From Candidatus Saccharimonadota bacterium (GTDB taxonomy: Bacteria; Patescibacteriota; Saccharimonadia; Saccharimonadales; Saccharimonadaceae), in the NCBI GenBank assembly GCA_030528625.1, contig JAUMYN010000002.1:62001-126000 (forward strand): DNA of 64,000 nucleotides, written 5' to 3'. A program made the translations under genes and the position numbers. Shown here one piece after another: positions 17,197 through 25,123 of this stretch; the stretch's first letter is position 1, and every line of letters begins with the position of its first letter. The notes under the pieces were generated by a model. The model was not told the DNA's origin. It saw only the letters and a program-made list of their open reading frames with translations, and searched no databases.

Positions 17197-18114
17197 GACT
17201 TTATTATACCCCAAGCGCCACACCTGACCAAGCTGTGCACGGACATCGTCGCGGTAAGGCTGCACTAGCTCAACCACAATCGCAGTCGTATCGTCCTTCT
17301 TGGTAGTATTCAATGGTGCTTGCGCTGCGCAGTGGACAAAGGACTTCCCATGAACAATCTCACCAATCTGCCTGGTAGTCACAATGTCAGGTGCGCGGTC
17401 TCCTGTAACCCCGTCTGAAACCAATACTACCCTGTCACCATAATCGACAGGGGCCATAAGTATATCTACTTCGCCGCGCAGGCTACCAGGCAGGCCCCTC
17501 ACAGAGGTATATATTTCCTTCCCCTTGCCATGATCGCGCGTCAACAGCGTCGCGGTACCGCATGCATCAACAAGATAGGCGCGGCTGTCGCCGCAGTGCG
17601 CGACACACAGCGTCTGCCGCTGCGTCGCTTCGTCAACAAATACTCGCGCAATAACGCCCGTAGTATCTCCTTCCTCCAAACCCTCCAGAGCGCTTTTCAT
17701 CACCTGAAAGCAGTTAGCTGCCCAGTTAGTTACCGCCCTAATACTTGACGGCTCGATACTATTCGGATACTTGGTAGTCATAAGCTCAGTAATCGCATCG
17801 GCAGCCCTCTGCGAAGCTTTTGCGCCATTTGCTGCACCGCCAACGCCATCAAAGACACCAAAAACACCCTGTCTTTCTAGGCATACACTACTATCTTGGT
17901 TATCACCCGTCGCTCGGCCCATCTTTTCGGCCTTGCTCACACTACCAAGTCCAGTCCTTAGATCAACCGGCCCGTAAGTCCCTATGCCTACGGGGCGCTC
18001 CAGCCACTGCCGACGAGGAATTCCTAGCGGGGGACGACTCTGGCGAAATGCCCGGTAGCTGTCATAGGGACCCTCCGCTCCAGCAAAGTGCTTATACCCC
18101 TCGGGGAGCACCAA
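16663..18114 (-). CDS. PP2C-type protein phosphatase in one frame with oligoribonuclease
   Basis: 483 codons without a stop. Residues ~50-290 are a PP2C phosphatase: ATGDNQDS, GVFDGVGGAANG, CGDSRAYL and VSDGVTGD supply the metal-binding Asp residues. It would remove phosphate from Ser/Thr of proteins, acting against a Hanks-type kinase elsewhere. Residues 307-483 are oligoribonuclease. The first start codon in this frame is a poor TTG at 18114. Upstream, an ATG at 18160 with TATACT (18172-18177) opens a 22-codon frame (MSTMGNKYRERVLSELGAPR) that joins this one if one base is removed near the CCCC/GGGG runs at 18097-18106, so the true start is probably 18160 with an indel. A -10 box for orn alone lies inside the frame at 17203-17208. 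Confidence 0.8.
   Translation of the reverse strand: MVLPEGYKHFAGAEGPYDSYRAFRQSRPPLGIPRRQWLERPVGIGTYGPVDLRTGLGSVSKAEKMGRATGDNQDSSVCLERQGVFGVFDGVGGAANGAKASQRAADAITELMTTKYPNSIEPSSIRAVTNWAANCFQVMKSALEGLEEGDTTGVIARVFVDEATQRQTLCVAHCGDSRAYLVDACGTATLLTRDHGKGKEIYTSVRGLPGSLRGEVDILMAPVDYGDRVVLVSDGVTGDRAPDIVTTRQIGEIVHGKSFVHCAAQAPLNTTKKDDTTAIVVELVQPYRDDVRAQLGQVWRLGYNKVMTHATLLWIDLEMTGIDPAEDRILEVAAIATDWEFRELGRLTAVVRADDALMQRRMVGPFWEKFSEVRDALMAQNASGRPAEEVEAQLLAFVAEHFAADQPVLLAGNSIHQDRRFMRRQWPRLEQKLHYRMLDVSAWKVVFEGKYGRKFAKPEAHRALDDIRGSIQELQYYLRPVKQ
17203..17208 (-). promoter_or_regulatory. -10 box for orn inside the PP2C reading frame
   Basis: TATAAT, 6 bases before the orn ATG; in the PP2C frame it is translated as part of the codons for GYNKV. 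Confidence 0.7.
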
Positions 18115-18179
18115 GCTCGGATAAGACTCTCTCTCGATATTTATTGCCCATTGTACTCATCTTTCTCTACTAGTATAGC

Positions 18180-19454
18180 TTATCGTGTTCTTTGACGGTT
18201 TTTCGATCGGCCGCCAGCCCTGGCTGGATGGATATTGCGCTGGCCGCGAGTGCCCCGGTTACCGCCATTGTTCCACCTACCTGGCTGCTTATGTACATGC
18301 GCTACCGATCCGTGTTTTGGCAGTTCATGACCAATAGTCCGAGGCGGCCTTGCCCCGCCCTGGCGTCCCGCCGATTCTCCTACTGAGGGGGCGCCCATCA
18401 ATGCCGTAAGAAGACGATTCTGCCGACGATCACCACCCAGGCGCATGGGCAGCGGAGGTATGATAATCGGTACAATGACCAATGTATGCTCATTTTTCTG
18501 CTGTGTCGTTTCACGAAACTCACCGTCTTGCCACACCATAACCGGCACCTCTTTAGTTTGGATAGCCTTCACTTGTATTTCAACACAGCGGTGTTCTTTC
18601 AGGGCATCAAGCACCGCCAGCTGCTGAGCCGTGAGACCATTCGTATCACCGCGATTCCAGCGTACGATGAGACCCTGGACTGTTTCGCCATTATCTTTGG
18701 CGATTTGTCGAATTGTCTCATTCAATTCCTTATTTCTTCGCTCCTCGCCCTCTGTAACCTCAAGCTTTAGCTCTCCTGCCTTCGCCTTGCCCAAACGACC
18801 AGCAAGAGCCTCCTGAAGCATCTCGGTAACAACCTCTGCTCGATGCCGTGCCAGCTGCTTATTCTTTGAATCGTCAGCATCGAGTCCAGCGCCATCAGGC
18901 CCGCCATTCCAGGTACGATCATCCTCATCCGAAGCAACCCCGTGTAGCGTTACCTCCGTGATTGTTGCGCCCCCTTCCAGTAGTTGCACAATCCCATCAG
19001 CCACCCTGCCTACCTGCGCAGCGCCATCAGTTGTCTCGCTCGCATCTGGGTCGTCCTTAAATAGCTCCGCCCACCGCATTAGCTGCACCCTAAACGGCAT
19101 AGCCGTCTCTACAGTCTTCACCGTATTTTTACGAACATAGCCACCCAGAGGCCGCTGCTGCTCGGTCTGCTCGCTCAGGCCATCAACCCTGATGCCGGGT
19201 AGTGCAACATGCTCCCCCAGCGGCTGCAACCCTGCCGACACACGGACGCTGCCCGAATCACTAATATGAACAGTCCCGGAAAGCTTGTTGGGCAGTGGCG
19301 TACCCTCGGCGGCCCCAGTTGCCAGCCCAGAAGCAGCAGCCGTAAGCAGCACCGAGAAGTGAGCTACCAGCCCAATAGCCCTTGATGTTCCCTCAAATCC
19401 GGTGTGGTTTTTGGAATCCAGTAAGGTATTCTCCGCGCAATTTCGTTCTGTCAT
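18180..19454 (-). CDS. Putative secreted OmpA-like protein
   Basis: 424 aa. The N-terminus has a weakly hydrophobic segment at ~residues 25-48 (AIGLVAHFSVLLTAAASGLATG) that may be a signal or anchor. Residues ~165-215 follow the OmpA C-terminal pattern (VTLHGVASDEDD ... NKQLARHRAEVVTEMLQEAL), the fold that binds peptidoglycan. The last ~80 residues are a basic, disordered tail rich in Arg, Gly and Asn. ATG 19454 is chosen because a consensus promoter ends 9 bases before it; an in-frame ATG 72 bases upstream lies inside and upstream of that promoter. OmpA-like assignment is by pattern only. Confidence 0.7.
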   Translation of the reverse strand: MTERNCAENTLLDSKNHTGFEGTSRAIGLVAHFSVLLTAAASGLATGAAEGTPLPNKLSGTVHISDSGSVRVSAGLQPLGEHVALPGIRVDGLSEQTEQQRPLGGYVRKNTVKTVETAMPFRVQLMRWAELFKDDPDASETTDGAAQVGRVADGIVQLLEGGATITEVTLHGVASDEDDRTWNGGPDGAGLDADDSKNKQLARHRAEVVTEMLQEALAGRLGKAKAGELKLEVTEGEERRNKELNETIRQIAKDNGETVQGLIVRWNRGDTNGLTAQQLAVLDALKEHRCVEIQVKAIQTKEVPVMVWQDGEFRETTQQKNEHTLVIVPIIIPPLPMRLGGDRRQNRLLTALMGAPSVGESAGRQGGARPPRTIGHELPKHGSVAHVHKQPGRWNNGGNRGTRGQRNIHPARAGGRSKNRQRTR

Positions 19455-19463
19455 AGTGTTTTT

Positions 19464-19492
19464 ATTATAGCAAATTATTGCTTTTTTGTCAA
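19464..19492 (-). promoter_or_regulatory. Consensus sigma70 promoter of the OmpA-like gene
   Basis: TTGACA (19487-19492), 17 bases, TATAAT (19464-19469), then 9 bases to ATG 19454. It is a perfect consensus pair at the optimal spacing and fixes the start codon. Confidence 0.9.
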
Positions 19493-19533
19493 TATACTGC
19501 TGTGTTTTGTTGGATTTTGACCCCAACGGGTGC

Positions 19534-19539
19534 TACACT
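19534..19539 (+). promoter_or_regulatory. -10 box of pyrH (leaderless type)
   Basis: Extended TGC-TACACT, 6 bases before the ATG at 19546. Confidence 0.6.
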
Positions 19540-19545
19540 GATACT

Positions 19546-20250
19546 ATGACCAAACGCATTCTTCTCAAACTCTCCGGCGAGCAACTTCAGGGCGAATTTG
19601 CTAGCGGATTCGACCCCGCCCGCGCTCGTTGGATCGCCGAACAAATCAAACCAGCCCTCGCCAGCGGCGCCGAAATCGTCATCATGGTGGGCGGCGGTAA
19701 TTACGTCCGCGGCAACCAAATCATGGGACACGGCATTCAGCCCGTCTCAGCCCACAACATCGGCATGCTCTCTACTCTGATGAACGCCATCGCGCTAGCG
19801 GATGTGTTCAATGACGCCGACCTGCCGACCCGCGCCCTCTCCACCGTTGAGGTGAACCAATTTATCGACCACTACACTTACCGCCGCGCCCTCAGCCACA
19901 TCAAAAAGGGCCGCGTCGTCATCGTAGCCTGCGGCACTGGCCGGCCATTCCTCACCACTGATACCGCCGCGCTCAATCTGGCGCTGGAAATGCAGTGCGA
20001 TGTTGTCATAAAAACAACGAAGGTTGACGGCGTCTACGACAAGGACCCCGCCAAGTTCCCTGATGCCGTGAAATTTGACTCCCTGTCCTACCACGACGCG
20101 CTGACCAACCCTGACATCGCTGTCATGGACAAAGCCGCCATCGGCCTGGCTATGGACGAACACATCCCGGTCCTCATCTGCGACCTCCTGACCGACGGTA
20201 ACATCGCCCGCGCAGCCGGCGGCGAGCCAGTGGGGACGCTTATTTCCTGA
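19546..20250 (+). CDS. pyrH: UMP kinase
   Basis: 234 aa hexameric bacterial UMP kinase of the amino-acid-kinase fold, making UDP for pyrimidine nucleotide synthesis. Motifs: RILLKLSGEQL, IVIMVGGGNYVRG, CGTGRPFLTTDTAALNLALEM and KTTKVDGVYDKDP, all in the expected order. The longer reading frame upstream is ignored because MTKRILLKLSGE is the standard N-terminus and TACACT lies 6 bases before it. It stands apart from its usual tsf/frr neighbours. Its 3' end overlaps the convergent gene by 11 bases. Together with pyrG in this window it supplies UTP and CTP. Confidence 0.97.
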   Translation: MTKRILLKLSGEQLQGEFASGFDPARARWIAEQIKPALASGAEIVIMVGGGNYVRGNQIMGHGIQPVSAHNIGMLSTLMNAIALADVFNDADLPTRALSTVEVNQFIDHYTYRRALSHIKKGRVVIVACGTGRPFLTTDTAALNLALEMQCDVVIKTTKVDGVYDKDPAKFPDAVKFDSLSYHDALTNPDIAVMDKAAIGLAMDEHIPVLICDLLTDGNIARAAGGEPVGTLIS

Positions 20251-21190
20251 GCGCCACGCCCATCAGTCCCATTTCGCGCAGGATGCCTTCACGACTTCGG
20301 CCAGCACCTGGAGTGTCTAACAGTCTTCGTACACTCTCCGACGGCGTAAAACCAACTTCTTTCAACAAAGCACTATACACCTCAATGGGATTACCGTGCG
20401 CGGCCACTGGGGGTGACATCCCAAGTTCCCTTAATCTACCCAGATACTCCTCCGCCACCTCCATGCCGCGCTCAAGTGCCTTATCCAAGCTGAGCGTATG
20501 CCAAAATGCATAACTGCCTGATCGCGCACCGCTCACTTCATGACGCACATCGATACCTCGAATAGCAGCCTCATCGATACCGTCAACCTTGAACTCCGCG
20601 AGTAGTCTCACCGCCTTGAGTGTCAGTTTGATACCCAGTCTATGATCGGCGTTGTGTTCGTATATAGTGGGGCGAATTGAATATGACAACATATCACTTA
20701 GGGCACTCGTCGTAGTGTATAGTGCGCCACCACACACTAATACCTGGTTGATGGTAAAATCACATCGACGTAACCATTCGGCCATATCCAACAGCTCATC
20801 AATGCCATATCCATGCTTAGTGTCATGCGGTGCCATTGCTGAAGATAATGCGTACTCCTCGGTTCTTTCCAAGCGCGGAGCGCCAAGTTGAGAGAAAAAA
20901 GCCACATCGATATCGCGCGGCTTAGGCACCATAACCTCTGGGTGAGCTAATGCTTCAAGAACGTTGCGTGCAGCACCACCGACTAGTCCGTAACCTTCTG
21001 GTAGTAGTTCTAAGTCAAAGCCAAAATTCGCCCGCTTAACAAGTTCCTCGCCCAATGGTATCGCCCACGTAGTAGGCAGGCCCTCCCACGCCACATCCCC
21101 CCTCGAGCACAGAATGTCATTTGGTGTGCGTGGACGCCCTTCTCCCATTGGTCTGGGAAACGGAGATTTGATTTGTGATTCCTCTACCAT
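20240..21190 (-). CDS. Nucleotidyltransferase-like protein (poly(A) polymerase head-like)
   Basis: 316 aa. GYGLVGGAARNVLEALAHPEV...PRDIDVAFF resembles the head of class II CCA-adding/poly(A) polymerases (GGxxRDxxLG ... DIDxA), and RRCDFTINQVLV resembles their RRDFTINA motif. The usual second Asp and flanking residues differ, so activity is uncertain. The C-terminal half is helical and unlike standard CCA enzymes. All five tRNA genes seen here encode CCA, so CCA addition from scratch is not demanded by them. The start ATG at 21190 follows a good promoter by 8 bases. It could be an NTase with another substrate. Confidence 0.65.
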   Translation of the reverse strand: MVEESQIKSPFPRPMGEGRPRTPNDILCSRGDVAWEGLPTTWAIPLGEELVKRANFGFDLELLPEGYGLVGGAARNVLEALAHPEVMVPKPRDIDVAFFSQLGAPRLERTEEYALSSAMAPHDTKHGYGIDELLDMAEWLRRCDFTINQVLVCGGALYTTTSALSDMLSYSIRPTIYEHNADHRLGIKLTLKAVRLLAEFKVDGIDEAAIRGIDVRHEVSGARSGSYAFWHTLSLDKALERGMEVAEEYLGRLRELGMSPPVAAHGNPIEVYSALLKEVGFTPSESVRRLLDTPGAGRSREGILREMGLMGVALRK

Positions 21191-21198
21191 AGATTTAT

Positions 21199-21227
21199 AC
21201 AGTAGCACATTTTCACAATATAGTCAA
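21199..21227 (-). promoter_or_regulatory. Promoter of the nucleotidyltransferase-like gene
   Basis: TTGACT (21222-21227), 17 bases, extended TGC-TACTGT (21199-21204), then 8 bases to ATG 21190. Confidence 0.65.
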
Positions 21228-21281
21228 TTTATTCGTGGTGTTCACCGTAACAGCTGGGGGATACACCACGAACCATAAGTG

Positions 21282-21632
21282 TTAATCTTTTTTCTTATCC
21301 AGCTTATCCAGCTTCAAGAAGTGGATAATAGCGTAGACCACAAAGGCCACTGCCAGCAGGGTGATGAGCGAGCTAATGAAGGCGCCGTAGAGGAATTCAC
21401 CCTTGCGGCCAGCAATCTCAACCGTGAACGATGCTGCTTGTAGGCCCTCCTGCGAACCAATAATCAACTGCACCAGCGGGTCGATGAATGCTGCCACCAA
21501 CTTCTTCACCGTGTCGCCAGCCGCGGTACCAATTGCCAAACCAACGGCCAGGCCGACCACGCCCTGGGTGCGAATAAAGTCCATAAACCCGCCCAATGGA
21601 CTATTCTTTACTACTTCTACTGCTTTTGCCAT
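21282..21632 (-). CDS. mscL: Large-conductance mechanosensitive channel
   Basis: 116 aa. FMDFIRTQGVVGLAVGLAIGTAAGDTVKKLVAAFIDPLVQLIIG is the first MscL helix with the Gly/Ala-rich pore constriction; the second helix is GAFISSLITLLAVAFVVYAIIHFLKL, followed by a charged end (DKLDKKKD). It is a pentameric emergency valve that opens under membrane tension on osmotic downshock. The start ATG is at 21632 with GGAGGAG 4-5 bases upstream. Unlike many neighbours it has a ~35-base leader with a clear Shine-Dalgarno. Monocistronic. Confidence 0.93.
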   Translation of the reverse strand: MAKAVEVVKNSPLGGFMDFIRTQGVVGLAVGLAIGTAAGDTVKKLVAAFIDPLVQLIIGSQEGLQAASFTVEIAGRKGEFLYGAFISSLITLLAVAFVVYAIIHFLKLDKLDKKKD

Positions 21633-21699
21633 ATACTCCTCCAAAGGTTATTTACTATCCTAATTATAGCGCATGAGTAGCTACAATGATACGATGGAA

Positions 21700-22761
21700 C
21701 TATATGGTATGGCCCCGAAGGACTCCCGGTGGTATATGAACCCTACCAGTACACTGCAGGGCTGCGTTCATAATTGCAATATCAGGGGTGGTGCGGCTGG
21801 ACTCGAAGTACCTCCTAGCAGCAAGGGAGGCCATTGCCGCATCCTTATCATCACCCAGCAGCTCAGCCAAAATATAGACCAACCGTTCATTCGATAACAG
21901 TTCATTATATGCTTCATCGCCAATATTCTGCCGAGCCCTATCGGCAGCGGCTTGCAGCTGAGTAGCCTCATCGTCCAGCCCAACCGCTTCAAGATCCTCA
22001 GCCTCGGCAGTAAGCAGCATACCTACCGGATTCGTTGCATACTCACGAAGAGCCCAAACATCACTCACACTTAGGGCGCGAAATATCATCCCCGGCTGCT
22101 GTGCTGCCCGTAGCGTCTGCGCAAGCCTGTCCATCGCATATGGCTGGTGCTCTTCGGGCAGTTCTTCACGAATAGTGCGCAGCGCATCGGCGAGGGAACT
22201 GCAAGTAGAGAGACCCCGCCTTTCATACATTTCCGCTGAAAGCCTCAAAGGATCCCCCTCGGACATGCCTCTAGCCCTCAAAGGAAAGTCATGCTCCAAA
22301 CCACCAGGGTCATACGAGCCAGACGACTGTTCCAGCCGACCCACAAACACCTTCGCACTCTCAAGAAGCTTTATTACTTCAGGCAATATGTCCCCGTACT
22401 TACTCCCCTCCATATGCTGCTCCACTAGCAACTGGTCATCTTTGCAGTCGCGGATCACGAAATCATAATCCACGGACGACCCAAGCAGAGGGTTGGAGAT
22501 AATAGATACTACTCGGTTCTTTATATTTTCTAGCGATGCTTCACGACATAGATTAAGCAGTTCATCGTCTGATATAAACTTTGTCACGCGGTCCTGAATT
22601 ATCTTATGCTCAGTGTCGCTACTCATAAAGGCTGTCCCGCCAGGCAAGATACCCCTCATGCTCGCTTCCATTATCTTCCGGTCACCGCGTAGCACCGCCG
22701 AAGGATTGCGTTCAATAATATGACGCAGCGCCGCATCATAGAATGGCCCAGCAAGGACCAT
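21700..22761 (-). CDS. Hypothetical protein, 353 aa (5' end possibly upstream)
   Basis: Mostly helical and acidic, with no membrane segment or known motif. A recognisable repeat-like C-terminal part (AAADRARQNIGDEAYNELLSNERLVYILAELLGDDKDAA) suggests alpha-solenoid packing. The first ATG is at 22761, but the frame stays open upstream to 22810 and the extra residues (FGSDDDPIKQWLTSHDDEIA) look protein-like. That open stretch abuts the end of the gene at 22808-23215, so the two may be one gene split by a one-base indel. No promoter or Shine-Dalgarno is clear before 22761. Confidence 0.65.
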   Translation of the reverse strand: MVLAGPFYDAALRHIIERNPSAVLRGDRKIMEASMRGILPGGTAFMSSDTEHKIIQDRVTKFISDDELLNLCREASLENIKNRVVSIISNPLLGSSVDYDFVIRDCKDDQLLVEQHMEGSKYGDILPEVIKLLESAKVFVGRLEQSSGSYDPGGLEHDFPLRARGMSEGDPLRLSAEMYERRGLSTCSSLADALRTIREELPEEHQPYAMDRLAQTLRAAQQPGMIFRALSVSDVWALREYATNPVGMLLTAEAEDLEAVGLDDEATQLQAAADRARQNIGDEAYNELLSNERLVYILAELLGDDKDAAMASLAARRYFESSRTTPDIAIMNAALQCTGRVHIPPGVLRGHTI

Positions 22762-22807
22762 GGCAATCTCGTCATCATGACTAGTAAGCCACTGCTTTAT
22801 CGGATCA

Positions 22808-23215
22808 TCATCCGAGCCGAAGCTTTAGATTGATGCCATAAGATCTCAATAAGGCAAATGCCTCGGCAGTAGGATGCCTTGTAATAACAGCGGTCAACAT
22901 CAGCAAAGTATCATAGAGCGTTCCTTGTTGTTGCTTGACTATATCATATAACAACGCGAACTTTTGGCCATCTGGTCGCTCCAGCAACGGAACGGCAGCA
23001 ATGTGCTTCACCTCACATGTCATAGAGCTAGCAACGATCGGTTCAGCAGTCTCCTTCCATGAGGTAACTATCTGGCACATCCGAGGAGAGGCGTATTCGC
23101 TCAGCAGCCATTCAAAGTCCCCCCTGCTGCCGGGCTGGTCTATCGTCTCTCCAGAAGGAGCGATATCTGATTGCAGTGAATCAGGCCGTTCACTATGCTG
23201 AGAGATCTTTTCCAT
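22808..23215 (-). CDS. Hypothetical protein, 135 aa
   Basis: Starts MEKISQHSERPDSLQSD 7 bases after CATAAT; an ATG nine bases upstream is possible. Soluble, helical C-terminus (LYDTLLMLTAVITRHPTAEAFALLRSYGINL). Not recognised. It ends immediately before the open stretch preceding the 353-aa gene, and a single-base change in the AAA run near 22820 would fuse them into a ~500-aa protein. It follows argS by 30 bases but has its own -10 box. Confidence 0.6.
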   Translation of the reverse strand: MEKISQHSERPDSLQSDIAPSGETIDQPGSRGDFEWLLSEYASPRMCQIVTSWKETAEPIVASSMTCEVKHIAAVPLLERPDGQKFALLYDIVKQQQGTLYDTLLMLTAVITRHPTAEAFALLRSYGINLKLRLG

Positions 23216-23245
23216 AATTAGCATTATGTCATACTTATTGTATAA

Positions 23246-24874
23246 TTACAACTTCTCTGGCGCAGCAATACCCAAGATTGCCAGGCCGGCCTTGAGGATA
23301 TCAGCATATGCCGCTACCAGCCCCACGCGGTGCGCCTCTTTGTCGCTACCCACTACCTGATTTTTCTCGTAATAGCGATTAAACTCCTGAGCTAGCTCAA
23401 AGAGGTAGTTGCAAATATGATGCGGCTCCAGGCTGCTAGTCGCCCGCTCTACCGTCTCGCGGTACTCGCTCAGTTTGCGCACCAGCGGCCGGTCTTCAGC
23501 GTCCAGCGTCGTCGGAAACGCCGCCGCAGTCTTCGTCTTGGTCAGGATGCCGCGCGCCCGCGCATGGGCATATTGTAAATAACTACCGGTGTTGCCTGTC
23601 AGACTGACTGCATCATTGATGTCAAACACCACATCGCCGCCAATTTTTACCTTCAAGAACTGGTAGCGCAGCGCCCCAGCCACCACCTCGTCAGTCGGCT
23701 CACCGCCCCGCTGGCGAATGGCCCGCTTGAACTCGTCAAACAGCCAGCCAATTGTCACGACATCACCATCGCGCGAGCTCATCTTACCAGTCGTCAGCTT
23801 AACCGTACCAGTGGAAATATTTTCCGTCACGCCCGTCATTTCTGGCATGCACAGCTCGGCTGCCTTAATGGCGCATTTGAAATAATCTTTCTGCTCCTCA
23901 GCCGTCACCATGTAGCTCTTCTCGGCATGAAAATCATCGTGCTTGAGCGTCATCAGCCCAATATCGCGGGCACCATACAGCCCCAGCCCGCGCGACGTCA
24001 CAAACACATTGTCAAAGCTGCCGTACTGGCTACCCTTGAATACCAGCGCACCATCAGACTCTTGGAAGACATCTGGCACATGAGCCTTCACAATCGGCAC
24101 ACCGCGCGCATCCGCCTCGCTTTCCAGATAGCGCCGCTCGATCGGCAGATTACCAATGCGCCGCATATTGGCGTCAATTTCATCAAAACTCCACTGCTTA
24201 CAGATGTCGTACGCTTGTTTGTACAGCGGGTCATCCAGGGTAAACGACTGCCGCGCCAGCTCCATAATCTCCGCCTTGGCCGCCTCATCCTCCTTGAATG
24301 CCCGCGCGCCCTCGGCATACATTTTGCTCATAAAGGTGTTGCGCTCATCCGCAGGAATTGCCGTTAGTTTGGCAATATCACCATCAATATAACGCAAAAT
24401 CGCCCACATACTCTTGCCGACATGCGCCCCCACGTCGCCGTGATAACTCACCCGGTGCAACCGAGCGCCGCTCACCGCCAGCAAATTGGCAATGGTGTCC
24501 GCCAAAATAGCATTAAAGGCGTGGCCGATATGCATCGCCTTGAATGGATTGGGGTTATTGGTCTCAATCACCACCGTCTGTCCAGCGCGCTGAGTAGCTG
24601 GTCGAGTTTTGATGCTCTCGAGAAGCGCCGCATCAGTTAATCGAATGTTGATGAACCCCGGCCCTGCCACACTCGCGTCAGCAACGTCCGGCTGGTCTCG
24701 CAATGCAGCTGCGATCGTTTCGGCAATCTCACGCGGGTTTTTACCCAACGGTTTGGCCAGTTGCAGCGCTATATTCGTCGCCCAGTCGCCAAACTGCGCA
24801 TCCGGCCGCGTCAGCTGCACCGTCGCTTCGCAGCCAAATTGGCGCCGTATCGTTTCTTCAATCATCTGTTCCAT
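23246..24874 (-). CDS. argS: Arginyl-tRNA synthetase
   Basis: 542 aa class I synthetase. It has the N-terminal ArgRS additional domain (residues ~1-85), HIGH motif as MHIGHAFN after ETNNPNPFKA, KMSSRDG loop in the second half, and the all-helical DALR anticodon-binding domain at the C-terminus (YLQYAHARARGIL ... FNRYYEKNQVVG). It charges tRNA-Arg; one such tRNA (anticodon GCG) is encoded at 59062-59138. ATG 24874 lies 7 bases after TATACT (24882-24887), leaderless type. Confidence 0.98.
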   Translation of the reverse strand: MEQMIEETIRRQFGCEATVQLTRPDAQFGDWATNIALQLAKPLGKNPREIAETIAAALRDQPDVADASVAGPGFINIRLTDAALLESIKTRPATQRAGQTVVIETNNPNPFKAMHIGHAFNAILADTIANLLAVSGARLHRVSYHGDVGAHVGKSMWAILRYIDGDIAKLTAIPADERNTFMSKMYAEGARAFKEDEAAKAEIMELARQSFTLDDPLYKQAYDICKQWSFDEIDANMRRIGNLPIERRYLESEADARGVPIVKAHVPDVFQESDGALVFKGSQYGSFDNVFVTSRGLGLYGARDIGLMTLKHDDFHAEKSYMVTAEEQKDYFKCAIKAAELCMPEMTGVTENISTGTVKLTTGKMSSRDGDVVTIGWLFDEFKRAIRQRGGEPTDEVVAGALRYQFLKVKIGGDVVFDINDAVSLTGNTGSYLQYAHARARGILTKTKTAAAFPTTLDAEDRPLVRKLSEYRETVERATSSLEPHHICNYLFELAQEFNRYYEKNQVVGSDKEAHRVGLVAAYADILKAGLAILGIAAPEKL

Positions 24875-24907
24875 ACCGACCAGTATACAACAGATGAGGC
24901 GCCAGAG

Positions 24908-25057
24908 CTATCCCTGATCTTCAACCAGCTCGTCCAGCTGCAAGCGTGTCATCGAGCTGGGACTAGCGCCCCGGACATGATGCAGCACGTATTCGAGCGC
25001 GCTCACATCATCCATACTCATACTGGTGTTGGTTGGTTGCGGTTTTTCTTCGGCCAT
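24908..25057 (-). CDS. 49-aa protein driven by a perfect consensus promoter
   Basis: Mini-gene between pyrG and argS: begins MAEEKPQPTNTSMSMDDVS and ends LQLDELVEDQG, with a central amphipathic stretch SALEYVLHHVRGASPSSMTRLQ. AAAGGAATAGAA precedes the ATG. It is acidic and soluble with no Cys. The promoter, TTGACA-17-TATAAT with an extended TGC, lies across the end of pyrG, so this tiny gene has its own strong transcription signal. Function unknown; it resembles a small regulatory or ribosome/RNAP-associated protein only in size and expression. Confidence 0.75.
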   Translation of the reverse strand: MAEEKPQPTNTSMSMDDVSALEYVLHHVRGASPSSMTRLQLDELVEDQG

Positions 25058-25094
25058 GTTCTATTCCTTTTTGTGTTTGGTTAGTAACATTTGT

Positions 25095-25123
25095 ATTATA
25101 GCACTGTTAGGTTATTTTGTCAA
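25095..25123 (-). promoter_or_regulatory. Perfect consensus promoter overlapping the pyrG stop
   Basis: TTGACA (25118-25123), 17 bases, TGC-TATAAT (25095-25100). The -35 hexamer encodes the last pyrG codons. It drives the 49-aa gene. Confidence 0.85.

Noticed and set aside
20240-21190. Straight call as CCA-adding enzyme
   Set aside because: Motifs are diverged and the tail differs; all tRNA genes seen already encode CCA, so only a nucleotidyltransferase-like call is supported.
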